The notes under the pieces are model-generated. The model was not told the origin of the DNA, searched no databases, and saw only the letters and a list, made by a program, of their open reading frames with translations. Positions 35,689 to 43,194 of a DNA stretch of 45,455 nt are shown here, piece by piece. Location of the stretch: positions 1 to 45,455 of the forward strand of contig JAIBEY010000090.1 in the NCBI GenBank assembly GCA_019459525.1, given 5' to 3'. The stretch's first letter is position 1. Each line of letters starts with the position of its first letter. This stretch comes from Prolixibacteraceae bacterium (GTDB taxonomy: Bacteria > Bacteroidota > Bacteroidia > Bacteroidales > Prolixibacteraceae). A program made the position numbers and the translations under genes.

Positions 35689-35992
35689 CCTGAAAGGTCA
35701 AGATATGATAGCCCAGGGTAGAGTTTCGGGAGGAACGCTCCGAAACGCCGCCCTGGGTGAAGGGGACAGAAAGGAAACCGTCCGCGAGAATAAGATTGTT
35801 CGGAGTGAAATTTTTTTCGGAAGGAATGGAACCGCATCATATTTCCTAATTATTGGGTTTATGCCGTTCGTCCGAATGAAGAGCTGTTCATTTATGATCT
35901 TTATCGCGCGGACGGTTCTCTCACCCATAATCCAACCCAGGACGACACTCCTTCGTCGTTTGCCCTGGGCTAATATATGTCGTCCTTTCAGG
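35689..35992. repeat. 304-bp nested palindromic element (MITE-like)
   Basis: The outer arms 35689-35718 and 35963-35992 (starting CCTGAAAGG) are inverted copies with about 24 of 30 bases matching. Inside are AACCGTCCGCG (35776-35786) with its exact complement at 35907-35917, a TTCGGA/TCCGAA pair further in, and CCCAGGG/CCCTGGG hairpins near both ends. The whole piece could fold as one long hairpin. No convincing gene is inside. It fills most of the 392-base gap between the CE12 and GH105 genes. Confidence 0.65.
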
Positions 35993-36032
35993 ACTAAAAA
36001 TTAACGAGTAACAAAACTATAACCCAAATACT

Positions 36033-37370
36033 ATGAAACGAACATTTTTATTCCTTTTAATTCTTTCGCTCTGCTGGAATCTGCAGGCGCAAAAAGTAAA
36101 CGACTCCACATCGCCGCTTCACCTCATGAAGCCCGATTACGACACGCCTTACGGAAAACCGGAGGTGAAAAGAATTACCGAAGTTTTGGATCGGGTTTAC
36201 AATTACCTGGATCAAACTACCTACATGGCGCTGATTAACAAGGACACGCAGGCCGAGGTGAAAGACTATTCGAAGATTGATGAAAAGACCATTTTTAAAC
36301 CCGGTGATTTCCGCCTGAACAGTTACGAATGGGGTGTGACTTACGCCGGAATGTTGCTGGCTTCGGAAACAACCGGTGATCAGAAATACGCGTCGTACAC
36401 GAAAAACCGCCTGAAATTTCTGGCCGAACTGCATCCCTGGTTTGTGAAACTGGAGCAGAAACAGCCCAATTCGCGACACGCGTTTGCCCGGGTGCTGAAT
36501 CCTCATGCGCTCGACGATTGCGGCGCCATGTGTGCAGCCATGATCAAAACCCAGCAACTGCCCGGTTTCGATGGAGACCTGAAACCGATGATCAACACGT
36601 TTGCCGATTACATCAGTACCAAAGAATTCCGGTTTGCTGACGGAACTTTGGCCCGAAATCGGCCGCTACCCAATTCGCTTTGGCTCGACGATCTGTTTAT
36701 GAGCGTTCCGGCGTTGGCGCAAATGGGCAAATTTTTAGGAGAAAAGAAATATTTCGATGATGCCGTGAAACAGGTGCTTCAGTTTGCCGACCGTATGTTT
36801 AATTACGACAAAGGTTTGTTTATGCACGGTTGGGTAATGGGGATGAACGAACATCCGCAGTTTCACTGGGCGCGCGCCAATGGCTGGGCGGTGATGACAA
36901 TGGTTGAACTGCTGGAGGTGCTGCCCGAAAACCACGAAGGGCGGGCAAAAGTACTCGATTTGTTGCGCAAACACATTCGTGGGCTGGCCAATTATCAGGA
37001 TGCAAAGGGCTTCTGGCATCAGCTGATTGATCGCAACGATTCGTACCTCGAAACATCGGCAACTGCCATTTATACCTATTCCATTGCACGCGCTATTAAT
37101 CGCGGTTATGTAGATGCTGCCGTTTATGCCCCGATGGTTTGTCTGGCCTGGAATGCCGTAGCCACAAAGGTGAACGACAAAGGTCAGGTGGAAGGAACCT
37201 GCGTGGGAACTGGCATGGGTTTCGATCCGGCGTTTTATTATTACCGACCGATCAACGTGTATGCGGCGCATGGTTACGGTCCGGTTTTGCTGGCCGGAGC
37301 CGAAATGATTCAACTGGTGAAAACGCACAAAATTGAAATTAACGACAGTGCGCTGATGCTGTACAAATAG
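36033..37370 (+). CDS. GH105/GH88-type unsaturated glucuronyl or rhamnogalacturonyl hydrolase
   Basis: This 445-residue secreted protein has a signal peptide ending NLQAQ near residue 20. The body is an (alpha/alpha)6 barrel with DFRLNSYEWGVTYAGMLLASETTGD, HALDDCGAMCAAM (the Asp pair holds a likely catalytic Asp), LPNSLWLDDLFMSVPALAQMG, WARANGWAVMTMVELLEVLP and GFWHQLIDRNDSYLETSATAIYTYSIARAI. These are the signature segments of the GH88/GH105 group. It hydrates the double bond of the unsaturated galacturonate left on lyase products and so releases it from rhamnose. It is longer than the second copy next to it, with a different C-terminal end (TCVGTGMGFDPAFYYYRP). Confidence 0.88.
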   Translation: MKRTFLFLLILSLCWNLQAQKVNDSTSPLHLMKPDYDTPYGKPEVKRITEVLDRVYNYLDQTTYMALINKDTQAEVKDYSKIDEKTIFKPGDFRLNSYEWGVTYAGMLLASETTGDQKYASYTKNRLKFLAELHPWFVKLEQKQPNSRHAFARVLNPHALDDCGAMCAAMIKTQQLPGFDGDLKPMINTFADYISTKEFRFADGTLARNRPLPNSLWLDDLFMSVPALAQMGKFLGEKKYFDDAVKQVLQFADRMFNYDKGLFMHGWVMGMNEHPQFHWARANGWAVMTMVELLEVLPENHEGRAKVLDLLRKHIRGLANYQDAKGFWHQLIDRNDSYLETSATAIYTYSIARAINRGYVDAAVYAPMVCLAWNAVATKVNDKGQVEGTCVGTGMGFDPAFYYYRPINVYAAHGYGPVLLAGAEMIQLVKTHKIEINDSALMLYK

Positions 37371-37454
37371 CAGAGGGCGAGGAGCATGGAGGAAAACAGA
37401 TAATCCTTATCGGAACATTCTTCCCTGTGCCCCAAGCCCCATGCTCTCTGCCCT
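37371..37454. repeat. GGAGCATGG-type inverted repeat
   Basis: CAGAGGGCGAGGAGCATGG (37371-37389) and CCATGCTCTCTGCCCT (37439-37454) are imperfect inverted copies. They start directly at the stop codon of the preceding gene and end about 30 bases before the next start. Confidence 0.55.
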
Positions 37455-37486
37455 TATTTTTAAAACAATCTCAAAATTCAAATACG

Positions 37487-38608
37487 ATGAAGACAACAAA
37501 AATCTCAATTCTTTTTCTGCTTCTGGCTTTGATGGTTAGTTCGGCCAGTGCGCAAAATCTTCCGGCGAAAAAGGAAGTGATGGACAAAATGGTGCTGACC
37601 AATGCCTATTTTATGAACAAATGGCCCGACACCGGAAAAACAATCATCACGAATAAAGAGCGTCCAAGTAATATCTGGACCCGTGCCGTTTATTACGAAG
37701 GATTGATGGCTCTGTATGGATTGAATCCGGATCAGGCGTATTACAATTATGGTGTTTCGTGGGGCGAGGCTCATAAATGGGGTTTGAATGGCGGAATCAA
37801 AACCCGCAATGCCGACAACCAGTGCTGCGGCCAAACGTACATCGATTTGTACGAAATCGACAAAAAGCCGGAGCGGATTAAAGACATTCAGGCTTCGGTT
37901 GATTTGATGCTGGCTACCGATAAAATCAACGACTGGAACTGGATTGACGCGCTGCAAATGGGGATGCCGGTATTTGCCAAATTGGGTAAACTGACTGGTG
38001 ATAAACGCTACTCGGAACGCATGTACCAAATGTATATGGATTGCAAAGTGACACAAGGTTTGTACAACAAAAAAGACGGTTTGTGGTGGCGCGATAAGGA
38101 TTTTTTGCCTCCGTATAAAGAACCCAACGGCGAAGATTGTTATTGGTCGCGCGGAAACGGCTGGGTAGTGGCTGCTTTGGTGCGGGTGATGGAAATAGCG
38201 CCCAACGATCCGCACTACAAGGAATACAAAAAAACTTATCTGGCAATGATGAAAGCCTTGCTGCCCATTCAGCGCGAAGACGGTTTTTGGAATGCGAGTT
38301 TGCACGATGCGAATAATTTCGGCGGAAAAGAGACCACCGGAACTGCCCTGTTTGTATATGGAATGGCCTGGGGCGTGAACAACGGAATGTTGAGTGCTAA
38401 AAAATACATGCCCGCCATTACCAAAGGCTGGAACGCGATGGCCAACGAAGCCGTTCATGCCAATGGATTTTTAGGATTTACACAGGGAACCGGCAAACAA
38501 CCTTCGGATGGCCAACCGGTGACCTATACCAGCATGCCCGACTTTGAAGATTACGGCCTCGGCTGTTTCCTACTTGCCGGCAGCGAAGTTTATAAGATGG
38601 CGAAGTAA
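37487..38608 (+). CDS. GH105 unsaturated rhamnogalacturonyl hydrolase (YteR-like)
   Basis: About 373 residues from ATG 37487 (MKTTKISILFLLLALMVSSASAQ, a clear signal peptide). The frame is open 60 bases upstream only through a repeat. GH105 marks: WTRAVYYEGLMALYGLNP, KWGLNGGIKTRNADNQCCGQTYIDLY, INDWNWIDALQMGMPVFAKLG, LWWRDKDFLPPYKEPNGEDCYWSRGNGWVVAALVRVM and DGFWNASLHDANNFGGKETTGTALFVYGMAWGVN. The Asp of DALQMGMP and the WSRGNGW loop sit in the active site of known members. It acts on the disaccharide product of rhamnogalacturonan lyase. It is the last gene of the plus-strand locus; a strong terminator follows 8 bases after the stop. Confidence 0.92.
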   Translation: MKTTKISILFLLLALMVSSASAQNLPAKKEVMDKMVLTNAYFMNKWPDTGKTIITNKERPSNIWTRAVYYEGLMALYGLNPDQAYYNYGVSWGEAHKWGLNGGIKTRNADNQCCGQTYIDLYEIDKKPERIKDIQASVDLMLATDKINDWNWIDALQMGMPVFAKLGKLTGDKRYSERMYQMYMDCKVTQGLYNKKDGLWWRDKDFLPPYKEPNGEDCYWSRGNGWVVAALVRVMEIAPNDPHYKEYKKTYLAMMKALLPIQREDGFWNASLHDANNFGGKETTGTALFVYGMAWGVNNGMLSAKKYMPAITKGWNAMANEAVHANGFLGFTQGTGKQPSDGQPVTYTSMPDFEDYGLGCFLLAGSEVYKMAK

Positions 38609-38616
38609 TTTTTTTA

Positions 38617-38655
38617 TTGAGGGTTTCACTTGGAGTGAAGCCCTCAATTGTTTTT
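38617..38655 (+). terminator. Strong terminator at the end of the polysaccharide locus
   Basis: TTGAGGGTTTCACT (38617-38630) pairs along its full length, with one T-G pair, with AGTGAAGCCCTCAA (38634-38647) around a loop of 3. TTGTTTTT follows. Confidence 0.88.
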
Positions 38656-38675
38656 ATGCTATTGACTATTCATAA

Positions 38676-38839
38676 ATGGCATATCCTTGTAACTATTTGG
38701 CTAAAGCTAATTGGCTATTATTTATTGCATTGAATAGGAATGGCCTTCTGCTGGATTGCCTCCAGCTTTATGAATTGCCTCCAGCTTTAGCTGGAGGATG
38801 GATAAGGATAGAAAATCAATTGATAGGCTTTAGCCAAAT
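38676..38839. repeat. Palindrome-bounded repeat, left copy beside the Y1 transposase
   Basis: ATTTGGCTAAAGC (38695-38707) and its exact inverse GCTTTAGCCAAAT (38827-38839) bound the element. Inside is the perfect palindrome CCTCCAGCTTTAGCTGGAGG (38778-38797), with a second partial CCTCCAGCTTTA copy just before it. The layout and many words match the copy at 39274-39470 in the same orientation. Confidence 0.75.
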
Positions 38840-38842
38840 TTT

Positions 38843-39280
38843 TTAATCTTTAAATTTCTGAAAACCATATTTTTCAATCAACTCATTATATTCCTCTTCC
38901 CATGTTTTGTGGATATGATGATTTTCCTGATTTTTGATGTAGTTTCTTACTTTATCAACCAACGATTCGGACACTGAAACTGCAAAATACTCATCCTGCC
39001 ATTCAAATTTTTCATTCAGCAAATTCTGTTTGTTGATCCAATACGATGATTCACCTTTTACCAGTTGCATGAGCTGTCTCATAGTTTGATCGTCGCCTAA
39101 CGAAACTAGGCAATGGCAATGTTCCTGATAACCATTAATGAAATCGATAAAAATTCCTTTCTTCTTTGCATTTTCCCGAATATGTTTCCACATTGTTTTG
39201 CGGAGTTCGGGAGAGCAAAGATATGGTACCCTATTTTTTGTTGACCATACAAAATGAATGTAAACTTTAATGAATGGCAT
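38843..39280 (-). CDS. REP-associated / IS200-like Y1 tyrosine transposase (HUH family)
   Basis: This 145-residue protein has the small HUH nuclease fold of IS200-like enzymes. It begins MPFIKVYIHFVWSTKNRVPYL. The HUH pair is His54-Cys55-His56 (GYQEHCHCLVSL), and the likely catalytic tyrosine is Tyr114 in VRNYIKNQENHH, followed by Gln118 and His121. LVKGESSYWIN is also typical. It cuts and rejoins single-stranded DNA at hairpin ends. Two similar palindrome-bounded repeats flank it, the layout of a transposase with its own REP elements. Its start codon lies inside the right-hand repeat copy. All key residues are present, so it may be active. It has landed between the terminator of the pectin locus and nudC. 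Confidence 0.88.
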   Translation of the reverse strand: MPFIKVYIHFVWSTKNRVPYLCSPELRKTMWKHIRENAKKKGIFIDFINGYQEHCHCLVSLGDDQTMRQLMQLVKGESSYWINKQNLLNEKFEWQDEYFAVSVSESLVDKVRNYIKNQENHHIHKTWEEEYNELIEKYGFQKFKD

Positions 39281-39470
39281 ATTCCTATGATTATTTGGCT
39301 AAAGCCAATTGTTTATTATTCATTGTTTTGAATGGCCTAAAGGCCAATCCAATTCATAAACTCCAAACATCTTTCAAAGAGAGAATATCAATTGCTTCCT
39401 GCTTTATGAATTGCCTCCTGCTTTAGCTGGAGGATAAAAAATCAATTCAATTTATAGGCTTTAGCCAAAT
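39274..39470. repeat. Palindrome-bounded repeat, right copy beside the Y1 transposase
   Basis: ATTTGGCTAAAGCC (39293-39306) and its exact inverse (39457-39470) bound the element. Inside are TGGCCTAAAGGCCA (39333-39346) and the near-perfect palindrome at 39414-39433, one base different from the left copy. It is about 30 bases longer than the left copy because of extra sequence near 39347-39395. Confidence 0.75.
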
Positions 39471-39694
39471 TATTATTCAATCCATTACCTTTATTATTCC
39501 CTCAATAAACCCAATTTGCTGGGTAGCCTACATACGACTAGTTAGTCACCCAAATATATGATACTTTCTTGATGTATTATTGATAATAAAGGGCTTTATT
39601 TCCCTGATTTTGTGTGGGAAACGTCCATCTCAACTCTTTCTTAATTCTTCGTGCAACTTCATAAAACTGTTGTGCTCTTTGGTATTACAAACCT

Positions 39695-39702
39695 TATCTT
39701 TA
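39695..39702 (+). promoter_or_regulatory. Possible -7 box of nudC
   Basis: TATCTTTA is one mismatch from TAnnTTTG and lies 27 bases before ATG 39729; a TTG sits at a plausible -33 distance. This favours the downstream start of nudC. Between 39471 and 39694 I see no gene. Confidence 0.3.
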
Positions 39703-39728
39703 CACACGCAAATCAATTCGTATATTCC

Positions 39729-40562
39729 ATGATTCAGGATATTCACCCGCACCGGTTCAGTAATTTGTATTTGGCCAACCGCACGCCTCAGGACGATGAT
39801 TACATCTTTCATTACCAGGGAAATACCATACTGCTCAAAACCAAAGGAGGCGAACTGGTCCTTCCGCAGAAAAAGAACTTTCCGGAGATTCCGGCAGAAA
39901 CGGATTTTATCTTTTTGTTCAGCCTGGACGAGGTGCCGTGCTTCCTGGTTTGGGACGAATTGAAGATTGACGAAACGCAAATGGCCTACACCGACATTAG
40001 CTTTTTCCGCAGCACCACGCAGCGCGAAATTGGCTGGGTGAGCCTGGTGGGGCTGCACTTGCGCAACTGGTACCAGCAAAACCGCTTTTGCGGAACATGC
40101 GGCGCCCACACTCGTCACAAATTCGACGAGCGGGCTGTGGTTTGTCCGGCTTGCAATGCGGTGGTTTATCCTAAAATTTCACCGGCTATTATTGTGGCCA
40201 TCCTCAGTAATGATAAGATTTTGCTGGCCCGCAACTCGAACTTTGTGGGCGGCTGGTATTCGCTGGTTGCCGGTTTTGTGGATGTGGGCGAAACGCTGGA
40301 GGAAACCGTGCGGCGCGAGGTGAAGGAAGAAGTCGGCCTGGATGTGTGGAACATTCGCTATTACAAAAGTCAGCCCTGGGAACTTTCGGGTTCGATGATG
40401 ATTGGCTTTATTGCCGAAGCCGACGAAAACCAACCCATCTGCATCGATGAAAAAGAGATAACTGCCGCCGCCTGGTTCACCCGCGAAAACCTTCCGAATC
40501 ATCCGCTCAACATTAGCATTGCCGGCGAAATGATCGAAAAGTTTGAGCGGGGAGAGTTGTAA
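39729..40562 (+). CDS. nudC: NudC-like NAD(+) diphosphatase (Nudix hydrolase)
   Basis: About 277 residues from ATG 39729 (MIQDIHPHRFSN). The frame is open 78 bases upstream, but that part (MQLHKTVVLFGITNLIF) overlaps the likely promoter. A zinc ribbon has FCGTCGAHT and VVCPACNAVVYPK (four Cys). The Nudix box is GFVDVGETLEETVRREVKEEVG, with the pattern GX5EX7REVXEEXG complete. SQPWELSGSMMIGF is the NudC-specific motif, slightly altered from the usual SQPWPFPxS. The enzyme splits NAD(H) into NMN(H) and AMP and can remove NAD caps from RNA. It is a housekeeping gene not tied to pectin use, convergent with the GH43 gene across a shared hairpin. Confidence 0.9.
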   Translation: MIQDIHPHRFSNLYLANRTPQDDDYIFHYQGNTILLKTKGGELVLPQKKNFPEIPAETDFIFLFSLDEVPCFLVWDELKIDETQMAYTDISFFRSTTQREIGWVSLVGLHLRNWYQQNRFCGTCGAHTRHKFDERAVVCPACNAVVYPKISPAIIVAILSNDKILLARNSNFVGGWYSLVAGFVDVGETLEETVRREVKEEVGLDVWNIRYYKSQPWELSGSMMIGFIAEADENQPICIDEKEITAAAWFTRENLPNHPLNISIAGEMIEKFERGEL

Positions 40563-40568
40563 TCCGAA

Positions 40569-40603
40569 GAGCAGGTTTAAATTAGATTTTAATTTACCTG
40601 CTC
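40569..40603. terminator. Bidirectional terminator hairpin between nudC and the GH43 gene
   Basis: GAGCAGGT (40569-40576) pairs exactly with ACCTGCTC (40596-40603), and inside AAATTA (40579-40584) pairs with TAATTT. It lies between two convergent stops, so it can serve both. The T-runs are weak. Confidence 0.55.
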
Positions 40604-40605
40604 CT

Positions 40606-41673
40606 TTACTTCAGTTTACGTTTTTTTACTCCTTCAAAAGTTACTTTAACCGGCTGGATGGTTCCATCGGCATTAAAAATGAGTTTATCCATGCAGGTTT
40701 CGCGGTGGTTGCCATTGGTTTCGCCCAACGGACGACGGTGATAAACAATGATCCACTCGTCGGTTTTGGGGATGTTGATAACCGAATGGTGTCCGGCTCC
40801 GGTAGCCACATTGGGGTCTTGCTGAAGGATTTTTCCGATTCGCTTAAAAGGGCCAAACGGTGAGTCGGACATGGCATAAGCCACGCTGTAATTCGGGCCG
40901 GTCCAGCCGCCTTCCGACCACATAAAATAATATTTCCCGTTACGTTTGATCATAAACGGACCTTCCACATAGTTTTCTGGAGTAATTTCCTTAAACATAG
41001 TTCCATCAGGAAAGGGAACCGTACTGAGCAAATCGCTGCTTAATTTTACCATGTTGCAATGCCGCCAGCCCCCGTAATACATGTAAAACTGGCCATCGTC
41101 GTCGCGAAAAACAAACTGATCGATGGGTTGTGCCCCGTTGTGGAATTTGTCGATCAAGGGTTTTCCCAGGGCATCTTTAAACGGCCCTTCCGGACGGTCG
41201 GACACCGCAACGCCAATACCACCGTACTCTTTTTCATTCTGAATATCGTTGGCGCCAAAAAACAGGTAATATTTGTTGTTGGCATGTATGGTAGCCGGAG
41301 CCCAAATAGCAAATGCGGCCCACGAAATGTCTTTAATGTCTAATATCCGCGGGTGTTTCTTCCAGGTTACCAAATCTTTCGATGAAAACGCATCCAGGTA
41401 AGTTTGTTTCAGGTAATCTTTGTTGATGGTTAGTTTTTGGCGCGGCGTTAATGAATTTTCGTCGATCGGCGTGTACTCGCCGTAAACATCCGAAAGGGTT
41501 GGATATACCCAGTATTCGTTGTTGTAAATGGTTCCTTCCGGATCGGCATACCAGCCTTCGAAAATCGGGTTTCCCGAAAAGTTTTTCTTTTTCATTTCCG
41601 GACGGGGTTTTTGTGCAAATCCGGAAGCGAATATTCCTGAAATCAGGAAAAAAAGAACGGTTTGTTTGATCAT
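40606..41673 (-). CDS. GH43 family glycoside hydrolase
   Basis: This 355-residue secreted enzyme has a signal peptide ending SGFAQ near residue 21. It shows the five-bladed GH43 layout with its three acidic residues. The general base is Asp44 in EGWYADPEGTIYN; the pKa-tuning Asp is in GAQPIDQFVFRDDDGQFYMYYGG; the acid Glu is in YVEGPFMIKRNGKYYFMWSEGGW. GAGHHSVINIPKTDEWIIVYHRR is the conserved metal-site His blade. Such enzymes remove alpha-L-arabinofuranose, or beta-xylose or galactose, from side chains; arabinan or arabinogalactan parts of pectin are likely here. It diverges from the CE7-like gene, with a promoter just upstream. Confidence 0.9.
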   Translation of the reverse strand: MIKQTVLFFLISGIFASGFAQKPRPEMKKKNFSGNPIFEGWYADPEGTIYNNEYWVYPTLSDVYGEYTPIDENSLTPRQKLTINKDYLKQTYLDAFSSKDLVTWKKHPRILDIKDISWAAFAIWAPATIHANNKYYLFFGANDIQNEKEYGGIGVAVSDRPEGPFKDALGKPLIDKFHNGAQPIDQFVFRDDDGQFYMYYGGWRHCNMVKLSSDLLSTVPFPDGTMFKEITPENYVEGPFMIKRNGKYYFMWSEGGWTGPNYSVAYAMSDSPFGPFKRIGKILQQDPNVATGAGHHSVINIPKTDEWIIVYHRRPLGETNGNHRETCMDKLIFNADGTIQPVKVTFEGVKKRKLK

Positions 41674-41702
41674 GGTGTATTGGATTTAGGTTGAACAGTG
41701 CC

Positions 41703-41732
41703 CAAAAATACAAAGTTTAACCGTTTGCGAAA
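41703..41732 (-). promoter_or_regulatory. Promoter of the GH43 gene
   Basis: On the minus strand TTTC (complement of 41729-41732), an 18-base spacer and TATTTTTG (complement of 41703-41710, full -7 match) precede the start by 30 bases. The box closely resembles that of yebC. Confidence 0.5.
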
Positions 41733-41751
41733 GGATTATTTACTTAATTTG
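41724..41751 (+). promoter_or_regulatory. Possible promoter of the CE7-like gene
   Basis: TTTG (41724-41727), a 16-base spacer and TTAATTTG (41744-41751, one mismatch to the -7 box) lie 22 bases before the ATG. It overlaps the divergent promoter of the GH43 gene. Confidence 0.35.
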
Positions 41752-41772
41752 GCTCATCTAAAAATTTAAACC

Positions 41773-43080
41773 ATGACACCTAAAAAACTAAAAGTACTGT
41801 TCTTGCTCAGTTGGGTATTGAGCGCCTTTATCTTAACAGCCCAGCCAACTGAAAAACTCGTAAAAATTGTGGTAGCGCCCGATCATGCCAACTGGGTTTA
41901 TAAACCTGGCGAGAAGGCGAATTTCCAGGTAACTGTGATGAAAAACAGTGAACCGCTGTCGAACGTAAAAATCAGGTATGAATTTGGACCTGAAATGATG
42001 ACGCCAACCAAACGCGATTCGGCTGTACTGAAAGATGGCCAATTCAGGATTGAATCCGGAACCATGAAAGAGGCTGGTTTCCTGCGTTGCAAAGTATCAG
42101 CCGTAGTTGATGGCGTGCGCTACGAAAATCTGGCAACGGCGGCATTTGCTCCGGAACAGATTAAACCAACCACTACCTTGCCAACCGATTTTGTTCAGTT
42201 CTGGGACAAAGCCAAAGCAGAAGCAGCCAAAGTTCCGATGGACGTAAAACTGACTTTATTGCCTGAACGCTGCACCGAAAAAGTAAATGTTTACCATGCT
42301 AATATCCAGAATTACCGGGTTGGAACACGCATGTACGGCATTTTATGTGTCCCGAAAAAAGCGGGCAAATATCCGGCTGTGCTGAAAGTTCCCGGAGCAG
42401 GAGTTCGTCCGTATGGTGGCGATGTGGCTATGGCTGAAAACGGGCTTATCATCTTCGAGATTGGTATTCATGGCATTTCGGTTATCATGGATCCGGCGGT
42501 TTATATGGATATGGGAAGATCGGTGCTCGACGGATACATGTTTTATAATCTGGACGACCGCGACCGCTATTATTACAAACGGGTTTACCTGGGCTGTGTT
42601 CGTGCCATCGATTTTATTTATTCGTTGCCCGAATTCGACGGATCCACTTTGGCAGTTACCGGCGGAAGCCAGGGTGGCGCCTTGTCAATAGTAACGGCTG
42701 GTCTGGATTCGCGCATCAAGTATCTGGCGGCTTTTTACCCGGCGCTTTGCGACCTGACTGGTTATTTGAATGGCAGGGCAGGAGGGTGGCCACACATGTT
42801 TAACGATTACAATAAAGCTTTCAATGCCAAACCTGATAAAATTGAGACTTCGAAATATTACGATGTGGTAAATTTTGCCCGCATGGTAAAAGCTCCCGGC
42901 CTATATTCCTGGGGTTACAATGATGTAACTTGTCCGCCAACATCGATGTATTCGGCTTACAATGTGATTCAGGCACCCAAATTGTTGAATATTTACGAAG
43001 AAACCGGTCACTGGACGTATCCCGAACAAAACGAGCAGGTGCGTAAATGGTTGGTTGAGCAATTAACCGGGAAAAAGTAA
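41773..43080 (+). CDS. CE7-like acetyl esterase (AXE1 / alpha-beta hydrolase)
   Basis: This 435-residue secreted protein has a signal peptide ending FILTAQ near residue 24. Residues 25-125 form an immunoglobulin-like beta domain (YKPGEKANFQVTVMKNSEPLSNVKIRYEFG). The catalytic domain has the AXE1 start PTDFVQFWDKAKAEAAKVP and the full triad: Ser299 in TGGSQGG, Asp384 in GYNDVTCPPTS and His413 in EETGHW. CE7 enzymes remove acetyl groups from acetylated xylan oligomers and other sugars. Beside GH43 and pectin genes it may deacetylate pectic or arabinoxylan side-chain sugars; the substrate is not settled by sequence. A palindromic repeat separates it from the next gene. Confidence 0.87.
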   Translation: MTPKKLKVLFLLSWVLSAFILTAQPTEKLVKIVVAPDHANWVYKPGEKANFQVTVMKNSEPLSNVKIRYEFGPEMMTPTKRDSAVLKDGQFRIESGTMKEAGFLRCKVSAVVDGVRYENLATAAFAPEQIKPTTTLPTDFVQFWDKAKAEAAKVPMDVKLTLLPERCTEKVNVYHANIQNYRVGTRMYGILCVPKKAGKYPAVLKVPGAGVRPYGGDVAMAENGLIIFEIGIHGISVIMDPAVYMDMGRSVLDGYMFYNLDDRDRYYYKRVYLGCVRAIDFIYSLPEFDGSTLAVTGGSQGGALSIVTAGLDSRIKYLAAFYPALCDLTGYLNGRAGGWPHMFNDYNKAFNAKPDKIETSKYYDVVNFARMVKAPGLYSWGYNDVTCPPTSMYSAYNVIQAPKLLNIYEETGHWTYPEQNEQVRKWLVEQLTGKK

Positions 43081-43101
43081 GGTTGTAGTCTGATACTTCA
43101 A

Positions 43102-43156
43102 GGCCTTGTCCGTTTAGCAAGAAAAATCTGCGCTTTTCGGCTTACCGGACAAGGCC
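43102..43156. repeat. GGCCTTGTCCG inverted repeat
   Basis: GGCCTTGTCCG (43102-43112) and CGGACAAGGCC (43146-43156) are exact inverted copies, with a weaker inner pairing (TTTAGC with GCTTA). It is a REP-like unit in the gap before the propeller protein gene. Confidence 0.6.
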
Positions 43157-43194
43157 ATTTGGTGCAAAAAGTAACACTTTTTAATCCGGAAAAT

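Noticed and set aside
38676-39470. CRISPR array
   Set aside because: Only two copies, long and palindromic, with a transposase between them; no regular short repeats and spacers.
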